Below are positions 1-6,651 of a stretch of DNA of 7,919 nt, piece after piece. A program made the position numbers and the translations under genes. The notes under the pieces are model-generated. The model was given only the letters and a program-made list of their open reading frames with translations, did no database searches and was not told the DNA's origin. The stretch comes from Acidobacteriota bacterium (lineage in GTDB: Bacteria; Acidobacteriota; Blastocatellia; RBC074): positions 1 through 7,919 of the forward strand of contig JABFSD010000050.1 of assembly GCA_013140935.1 (NCBI GenBank), given 5' to 3'. Every line of letters begins with the position of its first letter. Position 1 is the first letter of the stretch.

Positions 1-110
1 AAGCGATTGTTCGCGCCCAATACGCGACGGGCGCTCGCCGCCGTAGTGATGACCGATGCAGTTGTTGCGGTGACGAAGCTGCGCCGCGTGAGTTTCGATT
101 CGTTGCTCAT
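1..110 (-). CDS. Tat-signal N-terminus of a probable Gfo/Idh/MocA-family oxidoreductase (partial)
   Basis: Only the first 36 codons are inside the window; the gene continues past the left edge. The ATG is at 108-110 on the minus strand, preceded by GAGGA about 7 nt upstream. The peptide begins MSNESKLTRRSFVTATTASV, followed by an Ala/Thr-rich stretch and then ARRVLGANNR. TRRSFV is a twin-arginine translocation motif, and the following residues form its weakly hydrophobic core. A Tat signal ending in an (I/V)LGAN(D/N)R-type sequence is common at the start of exported Gfo/Idh/MocA NAD(P)-dependent sugar oxidoreductases in Acidobacteriota and Planctomycetota, where the Rossmann fold follows directly. 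Export by Tat is well supported. The oxidoreductase identity is inferred from this short junction, because no nucleotide-binding motif is visible. Another Tat substrate is possible. It lies 85 nt downstream of the galactokinase gene on the same strand and may be co-transcribed or have its own promoter. Confidence 0.6.
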   Translation of the reverse strand, partial: MSNESKLTRRSFVTATTASVITTAASARRVLGANNR

Positions 111-152
111 AGTGGTGTCCTCAGTGAAAGGGATTGATTGAATGCGAGGCGC

Positions 153-182
153 AGTCTACTGAGTGGGAAAGCGGCTTGGCAA
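153..182 (-). promoter_or_regulatory. Possible sigma70-like promoter for the Tat-signal oxidoreductase gene
   Basis: On the minus strand a TTGCCA hexamer (182 to 177, five of six matches to TTGACA) is followed after 18 nt by TAGACT (158 to 153, four of six matches to TATAAT). It lies in the 85-nt gap between the galactokinase stop and the next start, so a transcript would have a leader of roughly 35 nt. The match is by eye only, and consensus-like pairs occur by chance. Confidence 0.25.
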
Positions 183-195
183 TGCGAATGAAGAG

Positions 196-1623
196 CTATC
201 CCGCTTCGCTTCCCTCATTTTGTTCACTCGGTAGAAACAAGGCTCTCAATCCATCCTCTGGCAGCGAAACCATCACTGCGCCTTCGGCTAAAGCATTGCG
301 TCCCTGCGGCGCATAAAACTCACGCTGGATTTTTTCAATCAACGCGCTTACGGCTTCTGCTTGAACCAGCGCCAACACGTTGCCGCCGAATCCGCCGCCC
401 ATCAGCCGCGCGCCGTAAACTGACGGCTCACGCAAAATCATATCGCGCAGCGTTTCCACTTCCGGCGTACTGACACCGTAAAGATCGCGCAGACTGGCGT
501 GCGTTTCATTCAGCAATCCGCCCAACTTACGCATTGTGTCGTCAGTGACTACGGCTTCGGCGCGTAACCATTCCAACGCCTGCGCGACGCGGCGAATTTC
601 TCCCGCGTGATGTTCGGCATAAGCGCGCACCGGCAAGGCTTCTCGCAAATGTTCTCGCACCAGTTGTGGAAAGAGCCGCTCGCACACAGCAAAAGCCGTT
701 GAATGATTGCGCGCGAATTCACTCAACGTTATGAATTCAGGCAACGCGTTCGTAGTTCCGCCTTCAGGCGGAGGGCTTTGAACGCGAACGCCTAAAGGCG
801 GAACTACGAACGCGCTTAATAACGTAGGGATAACAATGCGCGACACCGCAGCGCGCGCGTTGTATTCCAACATCACACGGCTGCCCTTGTCGGCTTCGTG
901 CGAAAAGAACGTAACCCACGCATAACCCGCTGCGGGCAGTGCGACTGTCTTGGTCTTTTGTGTATCGTGATGAATGACGACGGCTGCGCCGGGTTGCGAA
1001 AGGCAAATCGTCTGATGATCCATCGCGCCACCACGCGTACCGACGAACCATTCGGCGCGCGCAGAATCCAACGCCAGTTCGTGCGCCGTGAAAGCCAAGC
1101 CGTTCACGGCGCGCAACGCGGCTCCGGCCAAACACGTCAACGCCGACGAAGAAGACGAACCGCCGCAAGCCGGAATCGTCGAATCAATCAGAAAGTCTAC
1201 TCCCTGTTGAATCGCATTGCCCTGCTGCCATTGCGCGTATTGCGAAGCGCCGCGCACGTAATTGCTCCAATGCGACGCAGGCGCGGGACGACTGAAAACA
1301 TAGGTCTCCCAATCGGCAGCGACGCGCAGTTCGTCCGACGCGTCAGGTAAAGAAAAGTTGAAAGGCGGATAGGTTTCATTCGTCGAAGCGCCGCGCACGT
1401 CGCCGTTCGGATTGGGGCGATAAGCCATCCACATCGCGTGCCGGTCGCTGCCAAAGGTGAGCGAGACGGTCGGCAGATAAGAAACATAATCAATGTGTTC
1501 GCCAAGAATGTTGATGCGCGCGGGGGCTGAGAGAAAACGCACTTCGCCCGTGCCGTAACGGGCGATGAAACGAAGTCGCAAGGCTTCGAGGCGTTGGGCT
1601 AAAGACGCGGGCAAACTGCTCAT
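196..1623 (-). CDS. galK: Galactokinase-type GHMP kinase carrying an in-frame palindromic insertion
   Basis: This 475-aa protein has the three GHMP-kinase blocks of galactokinases: APARINILGEHIDY (residues 33-46; sugar-contacting E42, H43 and D45), the ATP-loop CGGSSSSSAL (153-162), and GARLMGGGFGG (404-414). GTRGGAMDH (195-203) places D202 as the likely catalytic base, and SHEADKGSRVMLEYNAR (241-257) matches the conserved SxYNxR region. The expected reaction is ATP-dependent phosphorylation of galactose to galactose 1-phosphate in the cytoplasm. It is longer than the roughly 380-400 aa usual for galactokinase, partly because residues 271-293 are encoded by a palindromic repeat. Two motifs are atypical: HIDYVSYLP instead of the usual HTDYNxG, and GGAMDHQ instead of CGxMDQ, so a related sugar could be the substrate. 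The start ATG overlaps the LprI-like stop as ATGA, suggesting translational coupling. No galT or galE is visible. GHMP/galactokinase family membership is firm; substrate is less so. Confidence 0.85.
   Translation of the reverse strand: MSSLPASLAQRLEALRLRFIARYGTGEVRFLSAPARINILGEHIDYVSYLPTVSLTFGSDRHAMWMAYRPNPNGDVRGASTNETYPPFNFSLPDASDELRVAADWETYVFSRPAPASHWSNYVRGASQYAQWQQGNAIQQGVDFLIDSTIPACGGSSSSSALTCLAGAALRAVNGLAFTAHELALDSARAEWFVGTRGGAMDHQTICLSQPGAAVVIHHDTQKTKTVALPAAGYAWVTFFSHEADKGSRVMLEYNARAAVSRIVIPTLLSAFVVPPLGVRVQSPPPEGGTTNALPEFITLSEFARNHSTAFAVCERLFPQLVREHLREALPVRAYAEHHAGEIRRVAQALEWLRAEAVVTDDTMRKLGGLLNETHASLRDLYGVSTPEVETLRDMILREPSVYGARLMGGGFGGNVLALVQAEAVSALIEKIQREFYAPQGRNALAEGAVMVSLPEDGLRALFLPSEQNEGSEAG
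745..814. repeat. 70-nt palindromic element inside the galactokinase reading frame
   Basis: Arms at 745-770 and 789-814 (26 nt each) are inverted copies with 25 of 26 positions paired; the single mismatch is C/T near the inner end. They are separated by an 18-nt spacer (771-788). Each arm ends in its own mini-palindrome, CCGCCTTCAGGCGG on the left and CGCCTAAAGGCG on the right. On the coding strand it reads AFVVPPLGVRV then QSPPPEGGTTNA (residues 271-293) with no stop. The sequence is Pro/Gly-rich and unlike the rest of the enzyme. It lies just before ITLSEF, which corresponds to VTIEEF in E. coli GalK, a loop position. This resembles a REP/MITE-type or Rickettsia-palindromic-element-like insertion tolerated in a coding gene. 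The palindrome is seen directly; mobility and repetition elsewhere are inference. Confidence 0.85.
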
Positions 1624-2009
1624 CGGCTCGTCATCTCTTTCAGCATGGCTTGCAGCTGTTTAGTGCGCGCGTTGGTTTCCGCCGCCATACAGCTAAAACG
1701 AATCAACGGCTGCATCGAACCGCCGTCAAATGCGAAGGCTTCGCATTCGCAGTGCGCATCCCGAAAAGCGATCCACGCGCGTTGCGCCATCTTGAGTTTT
1801 TCTTTGTGCGCGGCTTCGAGTTTGGGCAGCAATTGTTGATAGGCTTTGTTCAAGGCGGCGTCGGCTTTTTGAAATTCTTCCTGCGCGCAGCGATTCATCG
1901 TGTTCTGGTCTTGCGCATCGGCGCATCCCGGCTTGGGCGGAGCTTTCTGCGCCACCGCCTGAAAAACGAGTAGGCCCAACAGCGTTACCAAAGTGAAGAT
2001 TTTTTTCAT
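1620..2009 (-). CDS. Secreted LprI-like (DUF1311) small protein
   Basis: This is a 129-aa exported protein. The start is the ATG at 2007-2009, with AAGGAG 4 nt upstream; an in-frame TTG five codons earlier overlaps the previous gene and has no better site. Residues 1-20 form a signal peptide (MKKIFTLVTLLGLLVFQAVA) with probable cleavage after AVA. The mature part has the LprI/DUF1311 pattern: an early cysteine pair (C29, C41) in a CADAQDQNTMNRCAQEEF context, an ALNKAYQQLLPKL helix, then QRAWIAFRDAHCECE (76-90) and a late cysteine (C107). Members of this family are periplasmic or lipoprotein proteins, some reported as lysozyme inhibitors; disulfide bonding is likely. No lipobox is present, so it is probably soluble. 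It sits 11 nt after the maleylpyruvate-isomerase-like gene, and its stop overlaps the galactokinase start. Its link to sugar metabolism is unclear, and its specific function is unknown. Confidence 0.8.
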   Translation of the reverse strand: MKKIFTLVTLLGLLVFQAVAQKAPPKPGCADAQDQNTMNRCAQEEFQKADAALNKAYQQLLPKLEAAHKEKLKMAQRAWIAFRDAHCECEAFAFDGGSMQPLIRFSCMAAETNARTKQLQAMLKEMTSR

Positions 2010-2020
2010 ACAACTCCTTT

Positions 2021-2845
2021 TCAACCAACGATGGACAACATTCGTAGCACTTGCAATCCCAACGCTTCATCGCCTGTGCAATGCGTTTGCGCACGCGCCG
2101 CTTCCTGCGAAAGGCCTTTGGTGAAAATGCGCCACGCAATCTCAGGCGGGATGGTTATGTGCGCAACAAGGTTCTCACTTGCATCTTTTATCAGCCTCCA
2201 TTGCTCGCCCTCACGGAACAACGTCCAACTGCCGCCGCCTTCGCCCGTTACGTCAAAGCGCAGCAACGTACCTGAAACGGCTGTCACATTGCGATAATGA
2301 AAAGGCAGCGCGCGCATAAACGCATCCAGCACGGGAAAATAAAACTCGCGCGTCATGATGCCTTCACGATTCACAGCCAAGCGAATCTGTTGCTGATGAT
2401 GCCAGCGTTCAGTGAATTCGCGCGCGATGTCGAACCAGTTCAGCGACTCACTCTCACCAGCCCAACTCACGGCGAAGACCGCCTTGCCGAACGGATTGAG
2501 CGACGCGAAATGTTCGGCGCACTCGCGCGTAGCGACTTCCATCAGCGCGATCAACACCGAAGGACTCAGCCGCCGATAGACGGTGACGCCTTCGTGATTG
2601 AGCCGATTGATGAAGCCGACGAAATCGCCATCGGTCGGCGCTTCGGCAAAGTATCCATCGCGCGCCAGCGAAAGCCGCCGCAACGCTGTGTCGAGCAAAT
2701 GCGCGGCGATGTCTTTGACGCGCCAGTTCGGCACGATGGTCGGCGCATTCCATTCGTCGGCGTTGAGCGAACGCAACAACACAACGAGTTGTTCGTCGAG
2801 TTGCGGGAACAGGTGCGCCGTGATGATGGGTTCGAGCGATTTCAT
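2021..2845 (-). CDS. Maleylpyruvate isomerase N-terminal domain (DinB-like) family protein
   Basis: This protein has 274 aa from the ATG at 2843-2845; an in-frame GTG at 2855-2857 would add four residues, and neither start has a clear ribosome site. The N-terminal four-helix DinB/MDMPI domain contains PNWRVKDIAAHLLD and EFTERWHHQQQIR. Counted from the GTG, H53, E150 and H154 fit the H-(x)n-E-x3-H zinc triad described for mycothiol-dependent maleylpyruvate isomerase. The C-terminal part (about residues 195-278, GEGGGSWTLFREGEQW to the end) looks like the SCP2-like domain often attached. In this superfamily the metal usually activates a small thiol (mycothiol or bacillithiol), but many members have unknown substrates. 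No gentisate-pathway gene is nearby, so a true maleylpyruvate isomerase role is not supported. It lies between the sugar isomerase and the LprI-like gene, probably in one operon. The family call is good; the reaction is unknown. Confidence 0.75.
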   Translation of the reverse strand: MKSLEPIITAHLFPQLDEQLVVLLRSLNADEWNAPTIVPNWRVKDIAAHLLDTALRRLSLARDGYFAEAPTDGDFVGFINRLNHEGVTVYRRLSPSVLIALMEVATRECAEHFASLNPFGKAVFAVSWAGESESLNWFDIAREFTERWHHQQQIRLAVNREGIMTREFYFPVLDAFMRALPFHYRNVTAVSGTLLRFDVTGEGGGSWTLFREGEQWRLIKDASENLVAHITIPPEIAWRIFTKGLSQEAARAQTHCTGDEALGLQVLRMLSIVG

Positions 2846-2861
2846 GACTTGCGACACGTGT

Positions 2862-2888
2862 GTGGCACGGGCGGGCAGCCCGTGCCAC
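2862..2888. repeat. Perfect 10-bp hairpin between two operon genes
   Basis: GTGGCACGGG (2862-2871) and CCCGTGCCAC (2879-2888) are exact inverted copies around a 7-nt loop. It fills most of the space between the sugar isomerase stop and the next start. No T-run follows on either strand, so it is not a standard intrinsic terminator. It may be a REP-like extragenic palindrome or an RNA hairpin that stabilises the upstream message or weakens read-through. Confidence 0.65.
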
Positions 2889-2896
2889 GTCGTAAT

Positions 2897-3781
2897 TTAC
2901 GCACCGCAGGCTTTCAGATGGTCAATGCTGGCTTGGGTCGCTGCGTCGTAATCAGCCGCGCTGATCAAACCCGAACCATGGCCTTTGATAAATTTAAGAT
3001 CGGCTTCGCTGAATTGCATGTCGCTCTCATGCTTCTCGGTTTGCGTCGCGGTCGGCGTGTGATCCATCTGCAAAACGAATTCCGCCGTCAGGTGGCCTTG
3101 ATAGTTGATCTCTTTCAACACGCTGACGACTTCGCGCCAATCGTAACGGCCTTGTCCGCAGGGCTTGCGGTTGTTGTCGGCGACGTGAAAATCGAGCAAG
3201 CGGCTGCCCGTGTTGCGAATGGCCTGCTGCCAATCGCTTTCTTCGATGTTGATGTGAAAGGCATCAAGCACGACGCGCATGTCGTAACCCACTTCTTCGG
3301 CCAGCAACAACGCCTGATCGTGGCGCTTGATGAAATAAGTCTCGAAGCGATTCAACGGTTCGATGCCCGGCGTAATGCCGTGGTCTTGCGCGAACGCCGC
3401 GACTTCTTTCAAACCTTCGACGGCCCAGCGCCACTCTTCGGCGTCAGAGGCGAGTGGTTTCACTTTGCCTACGGTCGAAGGGACGATGCAAAACATCTTG
3501 CCGCCCAGCGCGTGCGCCAGCTTGATCGAATCCTTGCAATACTGAACCGTGCTCTTGCGCACACCTGCGTCAGGGTGCAGCAAGTCGCGCCCCTCAAACA
3601 TCATCGTGACGCTGCCCCAACATTCGAGTTGGTATTTGTCGAGCAGCGCACGAATCTCAGTTACGTTATGGCGTTCGGGTTCGCCGCTGATTTCGATTCC
3701 GTCGTAACCCAACCGATGCAAACGTTCGAGCGTAGTCTCAATCGGTTCGGGTCTCATCCAGTTGTGCATTGAGTGTTTCAT
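2897..3781 (-). CDS. Sugar phosphate isomerase/epimerase, D-psicose/tagatose 3-epimerase-like TIM barrel
   Basis: The protein has 294 aa from the ATG at 3779-3781, chosen because AAAGGA lies 9 nt upstream. An ATG three codons earlier (3788-3790) directly abuts that Shine-Dalgarno and is less likely. It is a single xylose-isomerase-like TIM barrel (AP endonuclease 2 superfamily). Metal ligands are recognisable: E141 in GIEPLNRFE, D173 in VLDAFHINIEE, H199 in DFHVADNNR and E234 in TAEFV. The 26- and 35-residue spacings of the last three equal those of Agrobacterium D-psicose 3-epimerase (D183, H209, E244). GQGRYDW (210-216) is the usual loop after the metal His. Such enzymes epimerise or isomerise ketoses, or sometimes hydroxypyruvate or inositol derivatives, in the cytoplasm; the substrate cannot be read from sequence. 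There is no export signal. It is the first gene of the minus-strand cluster, so it likely sits next to that operon's promoter. Confidence 0.85.
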   Translation of the reverse strand: MKHSMHNWMRPEPIETTLERLHRLGYDGIEISGEPERHNVTEIRALLDKYQLECWGSVTMMFEGRDLLHPDAGVRKSTVQYCKDSIKLAHALGGKMFCIVPSTVGKVKPLASDAEEWRWAVEGLKEVAAFAQDHGITPGIEPLNRFETYFIKRHDQALLLAEEVGYDMRVVLDAFHINIEESDWQQAIRNTGSRLLDFHVADNNRKPCGQGRYDWREVVSVLKEINYQGHLTAEFVLQMDHTPTATQTEKHESDMQFSEADLKFIKGHGSGLISAADYDAATQASIDHLKACGA

Positions 3782-3849
3782 TGCCGTCATTCCTTTTCAG
3801 AGGTTGGTTTTCGCCTGTGGGACACTGCGCCGAATAAAGCGCGAACAAC

Positions 3850-3875
3850 TTGAACCTTTTTCAGAAAAAATTCAA
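3850..3875. promoter_or_regulatory. Imperfect AT-rich dyad in the divergent intergenic region (possible operator)
   Basis: TTGAA (3850-3854) and TTCAA (3871-3875) flank TTTTT (3857-3861) and AAAAAA (3865-3870), giving a near-symmetrical dyad with one bulge. It sits about 70 nt upstream of the isomerase start and 140 nt upstream of dnaB, in otherwise GC-rich DNA. The position suits an operator or an UP-element-like site for the minus-strand operon. No regulator is identified, and I found no convincing -35/-10 pair on the minus strand here. Confidence 0.25.
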
Positions 3876-3940
3876 AAGCTGGCGGCAATGAAGTGAACCC
3901 AGGCGAATCTGGCGGTTCGCTTTTGACTTCGCACGCGTGA

Positions 3941-3969
3941 TTGCCTGAACCCCGCTTTGCTCTTAAGAT
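3941..3969 (+). promoter_or_regulatory. Candidate sigma70-like promoter for dnaB-alr
   Basis: TTGCCT (3941-3946) and TAAGAT (3964-3969) are separated by exactly 17 nt; each matches four of six consensus bases. Transcription would start near 3976, giving a leader of about 40 nt before the dnaB ATG. The placement in the divergent gap supports it, but the match was found by eye. Confidence 0.4.
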
Positions 3970-4017
3970 GCTTTGGCCTTTGAACGGCGATCTTACAGAC
4001 TCCCTTTCCGACCAACT

Positions 4018-5379
4018 ATGGCAGACCAGAACCGCGACTTTCTCGAAAAGCCGATGCCAAGCAATCTCGAAGCCGAACGGCTGATTCTCGGCGTCATCCT
4101 GCTCGACAACTCGACCATCAATCAGGCCGCCGAACGCCTCAAGCCCGAAGATTTCTTCCTGCCTTCGCACCGGATGATTTACGAGAAAATGCTTTATCTC
4201 TATGAACGCGGCCACGCGATTGATCCGGTCGCGCTGGCCGAAGAGTTGCGTCGCGCGGGCGAGTTAGAGCAAATCGGCGGAGCCGCCGCCATCACCGGAC
4301 TTTTTGAAGGCGCGCCACGTTTCTCGAACATTGATAATTACACGCGCATCACCAAAGACAAGTCTATGATGCGACGGCTGATCAGCGCGGGAAATCAGGT
4401 CATCAACATGGCCTTCGATGACGAAGACGAAGCCGCCGTCATCATGGATAAGTCCGAGCGCCTCATCCTTTCTATCGCCGAAGACCGCATCAAACAGGGC
4501 TTCACCCCGCTGGCCGAAGTCGCCGAGAAACAGCTCAAATACATCGAAGAAATCGCCGGACGCGAACAACTCATCACCGGCATCGCGACGGGCTTCAGCG
4601 ATCTCGATTACATGACTTCAGGGATGCAACGCGGCGACCTGATTATCGTGGCGGCGCGTCCGTCAATGGGAAAAACCGCATTCGCGTTAAATATCGCCCA
4701 AAACGCTGCGCTGCGTCAGCAACATCACGGAGCGCCTGCGACCGTGGCTGTGTTCTCGCTCGAAATGTCGAAGGAGCAACTCGTCAATCGTATGTTGTGT
4801 TCACAAGCTCGTGTTGACGCGCATCGTTTGCGCAGCGGCATGCTCGGCAAAGACGACTGGCGGCGCTTGGCCCAAGGCGTAGCCGAACTCTCGCAAGCCA
4901 AAATCTATCTCGACGATTCGCCCGGCATCAACGTGCTGGAGATGCGCGCCAAATGCCGCCGCCTCAAGAACGAACAGAAGGCGCTGGATATGGTGGTCAT
5001 TGACTACCTGCAACTGATGAGCGGACGCGGACGCATCGAATCGCGCCAACAGGAAGTCTCGCAAATTTCGCGCGAACTCAAGATGCTCGCCAAAGAATTG
5101 AACGTCCCGCTGATCGCGCTTTCTCAGCTTTCGCGCGCACCCGAACAACGCACCGGCGGCAAACCGCAGCTTTCAGATTTGAGAGAATCGGGTTCGATCG
5201 AGCAGGACGCCGACGTAGTGATGTTTATTTACCGCGAGGATTACTACAAACCGGAAACCGAAAAGCAGAACATCGCCGAGATCATTATTGGCAAGCAGCG
5301 CAACGGCCCCGTCGGCAGCATCGAACTCGTCTTTCTCAAACAACTCACCAAGTTTGAAGACAAATTCAAGGAGCAGTAA
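4018..5379 (+). CDS. dnaB: Replicative DNA helicase DnaB
   Basis: This 453-aa protein is full length for the family. The ATG at 4018-4020 gives the usual N-terminus, with [14 protein letters not shown] following; a TTG 45 nt upstream is in frame but lacks family similarity. No Shine-Dalgarno is visible before the ATG. The N-terminal primase-interacting domain (about 12-115) is followed by a linker helix region and the RecA-like ATPase core. Visible motifs are ARPSMGKT (213-220, Walker A), [10 protein letters not shown] (246-255, with catalytic E249), [10 protein letters not shown] (325-334, Walker B with D329), IALSQLSR (366-373), and KQRNGPVG (426-433, with the arginine-finger region). As a hexamer on the lagging strand it unwinds DNA at the replication fork in the 5' to 3' direction. 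There is no intein. The alr start is 7 nt downstream, so the two are probably co-transcribed. Confidence 0.97.
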   Translation: MADQNRDFLEKPMPSNLEAERLILGVILLDNSTINQAAERLKPEDFFLPSHRMIYEKMLYLYERGHAIDPVALAEELRRAGELEQIGGAAAITGLFEGAPRFSNIDNYTRITKDKSMMRRLISAGNQVINMAFDDEDEAAVIMDKSERLILSIAEDRIKQGFTPLAEVAEKQLKYIEEIAGREQLITGIATGFSDLDYMTSGMQRGDLIIVAARPSMGKTAFALNIAQNAALRQQHHGAPATVAVFSLEMSKEQLVNRMLCSQARVDAHRLRSGMLGKDDWRRLAQGVAELSQAKIYLDDSPGINVLEMRAKCRRLKNEQKALDMVVIDYLQLMSGRGRIESRQQEVSQISRELKMLAKELNVPLIALSQLSRAPEQRTGGKPQLSDLRESGSIEQDADVVMFIYREDYYKPETEKQNIAEIIIGKQRNGPVGSIELVFLKQLTKFEDKFKEQ

Positions 5380-5386
5380 GCGCGCC

Positions 5387-6511
5387 ATGTCTGCTCGACC
5401 TACGTGGGTAGAAATTTCGCTCGCGCGCCTCGCCGCCAATTGCCGCGCGGTCAAACAACTCATCGGAACGGATACGCAATTGATGGCAGTCGTGAAGGCT
5501 GATGCTTACGGACACGGCGCGCCGCGTTGCGCCCAAGTCCTGGCCGCAGCCGGAGCCGATTGGTTCGGCGTCGCCTTGATCGAAGAAGCCCTTGAGTTAC
5601 GCGCAGATGGAATTACGCAACCCATCTTTTGCCTCGGCGGCGCGTGGCCTGAACAAGCTGAGACGGTCATTCGCCATCAACTCACGCCCGCGCTTTTCAC
5701 GATTGAATCAGCCGCTGCGTTGAATCACGCCGCACAACAAAGCCATCAAACGCTCGCCGTTCATCTCAAAGTAGACACAGGCATGGGGCGTTACGGCGTA
5801 CCGCTCGCCGACCTGCCTGCGTTTCTCGATGCATTTTCGCCATTTGAACATTTGCGCATTGACGGATTGATGACGCACTTGGCGAACGCTGACGATGCCG
5901 ATCACGCGCATACGAATCAACAGATCGCGGCTTATCAAACGGCGTGGCAAATGATGCGCGCACGCGGCTATCAACCGACGTGGCAACACTTGGCGAATAG
6001 CGCCGCTGCGCACGGACACGCAACGGCACGCGGCAATCTGGTGCGTGTCGGAGCTTTGCTATACGGCTTGACCGGCGACGTATTGCAACGCGGCTTGCCC
6101 GACGTAAACGTCCAGCCAGTGCTGTCGTTGCACTCGCGCATCGCCTTTCTCAAAACGGTTCCGGCGGGCGTGACGATTGGCTATGGCGCGACCTTCACGA
6201 CCACACGAACAAGCCGCATCGCTACGATTCCGATTGGCTATGCCGACGGTTATCGCCGCGATCTGTCGAATCGCGGCGTGGTGCTGATTCGCGGCGCGCG
6301 CGCTCCGATTGTCGGGCGCGTAAGCATGGATTTGACGATGGTAGACGCGACCGACATCCCCGCTGCCGCCTTCGGCGACGAAGTGGTTTTGCTGGGTGAA
6401 CAAGGCGCGGCTACGATGCGGGCCGAAGAGTTAGCCGCTTTACTCGACACAGTTTCTTATGAAGTGGTCACGGGCATTTCGGCGCGCGTGCCGCATCTTT
6501 ATCGCAGTTGA
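5387..6511 (+). CDS. alr: Alanine racemase (PLP-dependent)
   Basis: This 374-aa cytoplasmic enzyme interconverts L- and D-alanine, supplying D-Ala for peptidoglycan. The start is the ATG at 5387-5389, 7 nt after the dnaB stop, with AAGGAG at 5368-5373 inside the end of dnaB. The frame stays open upstream, but that extension is dnaB sequence read in another frame. The N-terminal TIM barrel carries AVVKADAYGHG, with K38 as the PLP lysine. GMGRYG (132-137) contains the conserved phosphate-side arginine R136. The C-terminal beta domain has TIGYGATF with the second catalytic base Y266, then IPIGYADGYRR (281-291) and GRVSMDLTMVD (310-320). The Lys/Tyr pair fits the two-base mechanism (K39 and Y265 in Geobacillus Alr). 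Length is typical and nothing is missing. The dnaB-alr order is also found in E. coli. A long hairpin begins 5 nt after the stop. Confidence 0.97.
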   Translation: MSARPTWVEISLARLAANCRAVKQLIGTDTQLMAVVKADAYGHGAPRCAQVLAAAGADWFGVALIEEALELRADGITQPIFCLGGAWPEQAETVIRHQLTPALFTIESAAALNHAAQQSHQTLAVHLKVDTGMGRYGVPLADLPAFLDAFSPFEHLRIDGLMTHLANADDADHAHTNQQIAAYQTAWQMMRARGYQPTWQHLANSAAAHGHATARGNLVRVGALLYGLTGDVLQRGLPDVNVQPVLSLHSRIAFLKTVPAGVTIGYGATFTTTRTSRIATIPIGYADGYRRDLSNRGVVLIRGARAPIVGRVSMDLTMVDATDIPAAAFGDEVVLLGEQGAATMRAEELAALLDTVSYEVVTGISARVPHLYRS

Positions 6512-6515
6512 CCGA

Positions 6516-6556
6516 TTGCGAGATAAAACAAGATGACATCTTGTTTTACCTCGCAA
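6516..6556 (+). terminator. Long hairpin just after alr, terminator-like without a T-run
   Basis: Positions 6516-6535 and 6537-6556 are inverted copies with 19 of 20 positions paired, beginning 5 nt past the alr stop. The stem contains AAAACAAGATG and its complement. The bases after it (AGGACATTAGG) lack the T-tract of an intrinsic terminator. Position suggests 3'-end formation or message stabilisation for dnaB-alr. It could equally be another extragenic palindrome. Confidence 0.5.
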
Positions 6557-6651
6557 AGGACATTAGGCTTGTTGCGGTGGAAAAGATTCGCAAATCGTGA
6601 GTTTCTGGCTGTGCGAGGCAGCTTCCGTTAGGGCGTGTTCACCGTCTTCGT

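Noticed and set aside
764..1350. Alternative frames on both strands within galK
   Set aside because: They overlap the conserved GHMP motifs, are Arg-rich and have no recognisable domain.
2297..3772. 491-codon plus-strand open frame opposite the epimerase and MDMPI-like genes
   Set aside because: It is antisense to two genes with clear family motifs, its translation shows no recognisable domain, and it is Arg/Phe/Val-rich as expected for a mirrored frame in GC-rich coding DNA.
3787..4215. Minus-strand 142-codon frame over the intergenic region and dnaB start
   Set aside because: Most of it is antisense to the conserved DnaB N-terminal domain and it has no family resemblance.
4018..5379. Possible intein in dnaB, a common site
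   Set aside because: The Walker A and later motifs are contiguous, the length is normal, and no splicing-domain motifs are present.
5288..5386. N-terminal extension of alr reading back into dnaB
   Set aside because: The extra 33 residues are dnaB codons in another frame. The ATG at 5387 gives the standard racemase N-terminus and has a ribosome site.
6557..6651. Possible tRNA or small RNA between alr and the palindrome
   Set aside because: No cloverleaf, TTCGANNC box or CCA end is visible, and no promoter-terminator pair frames it.
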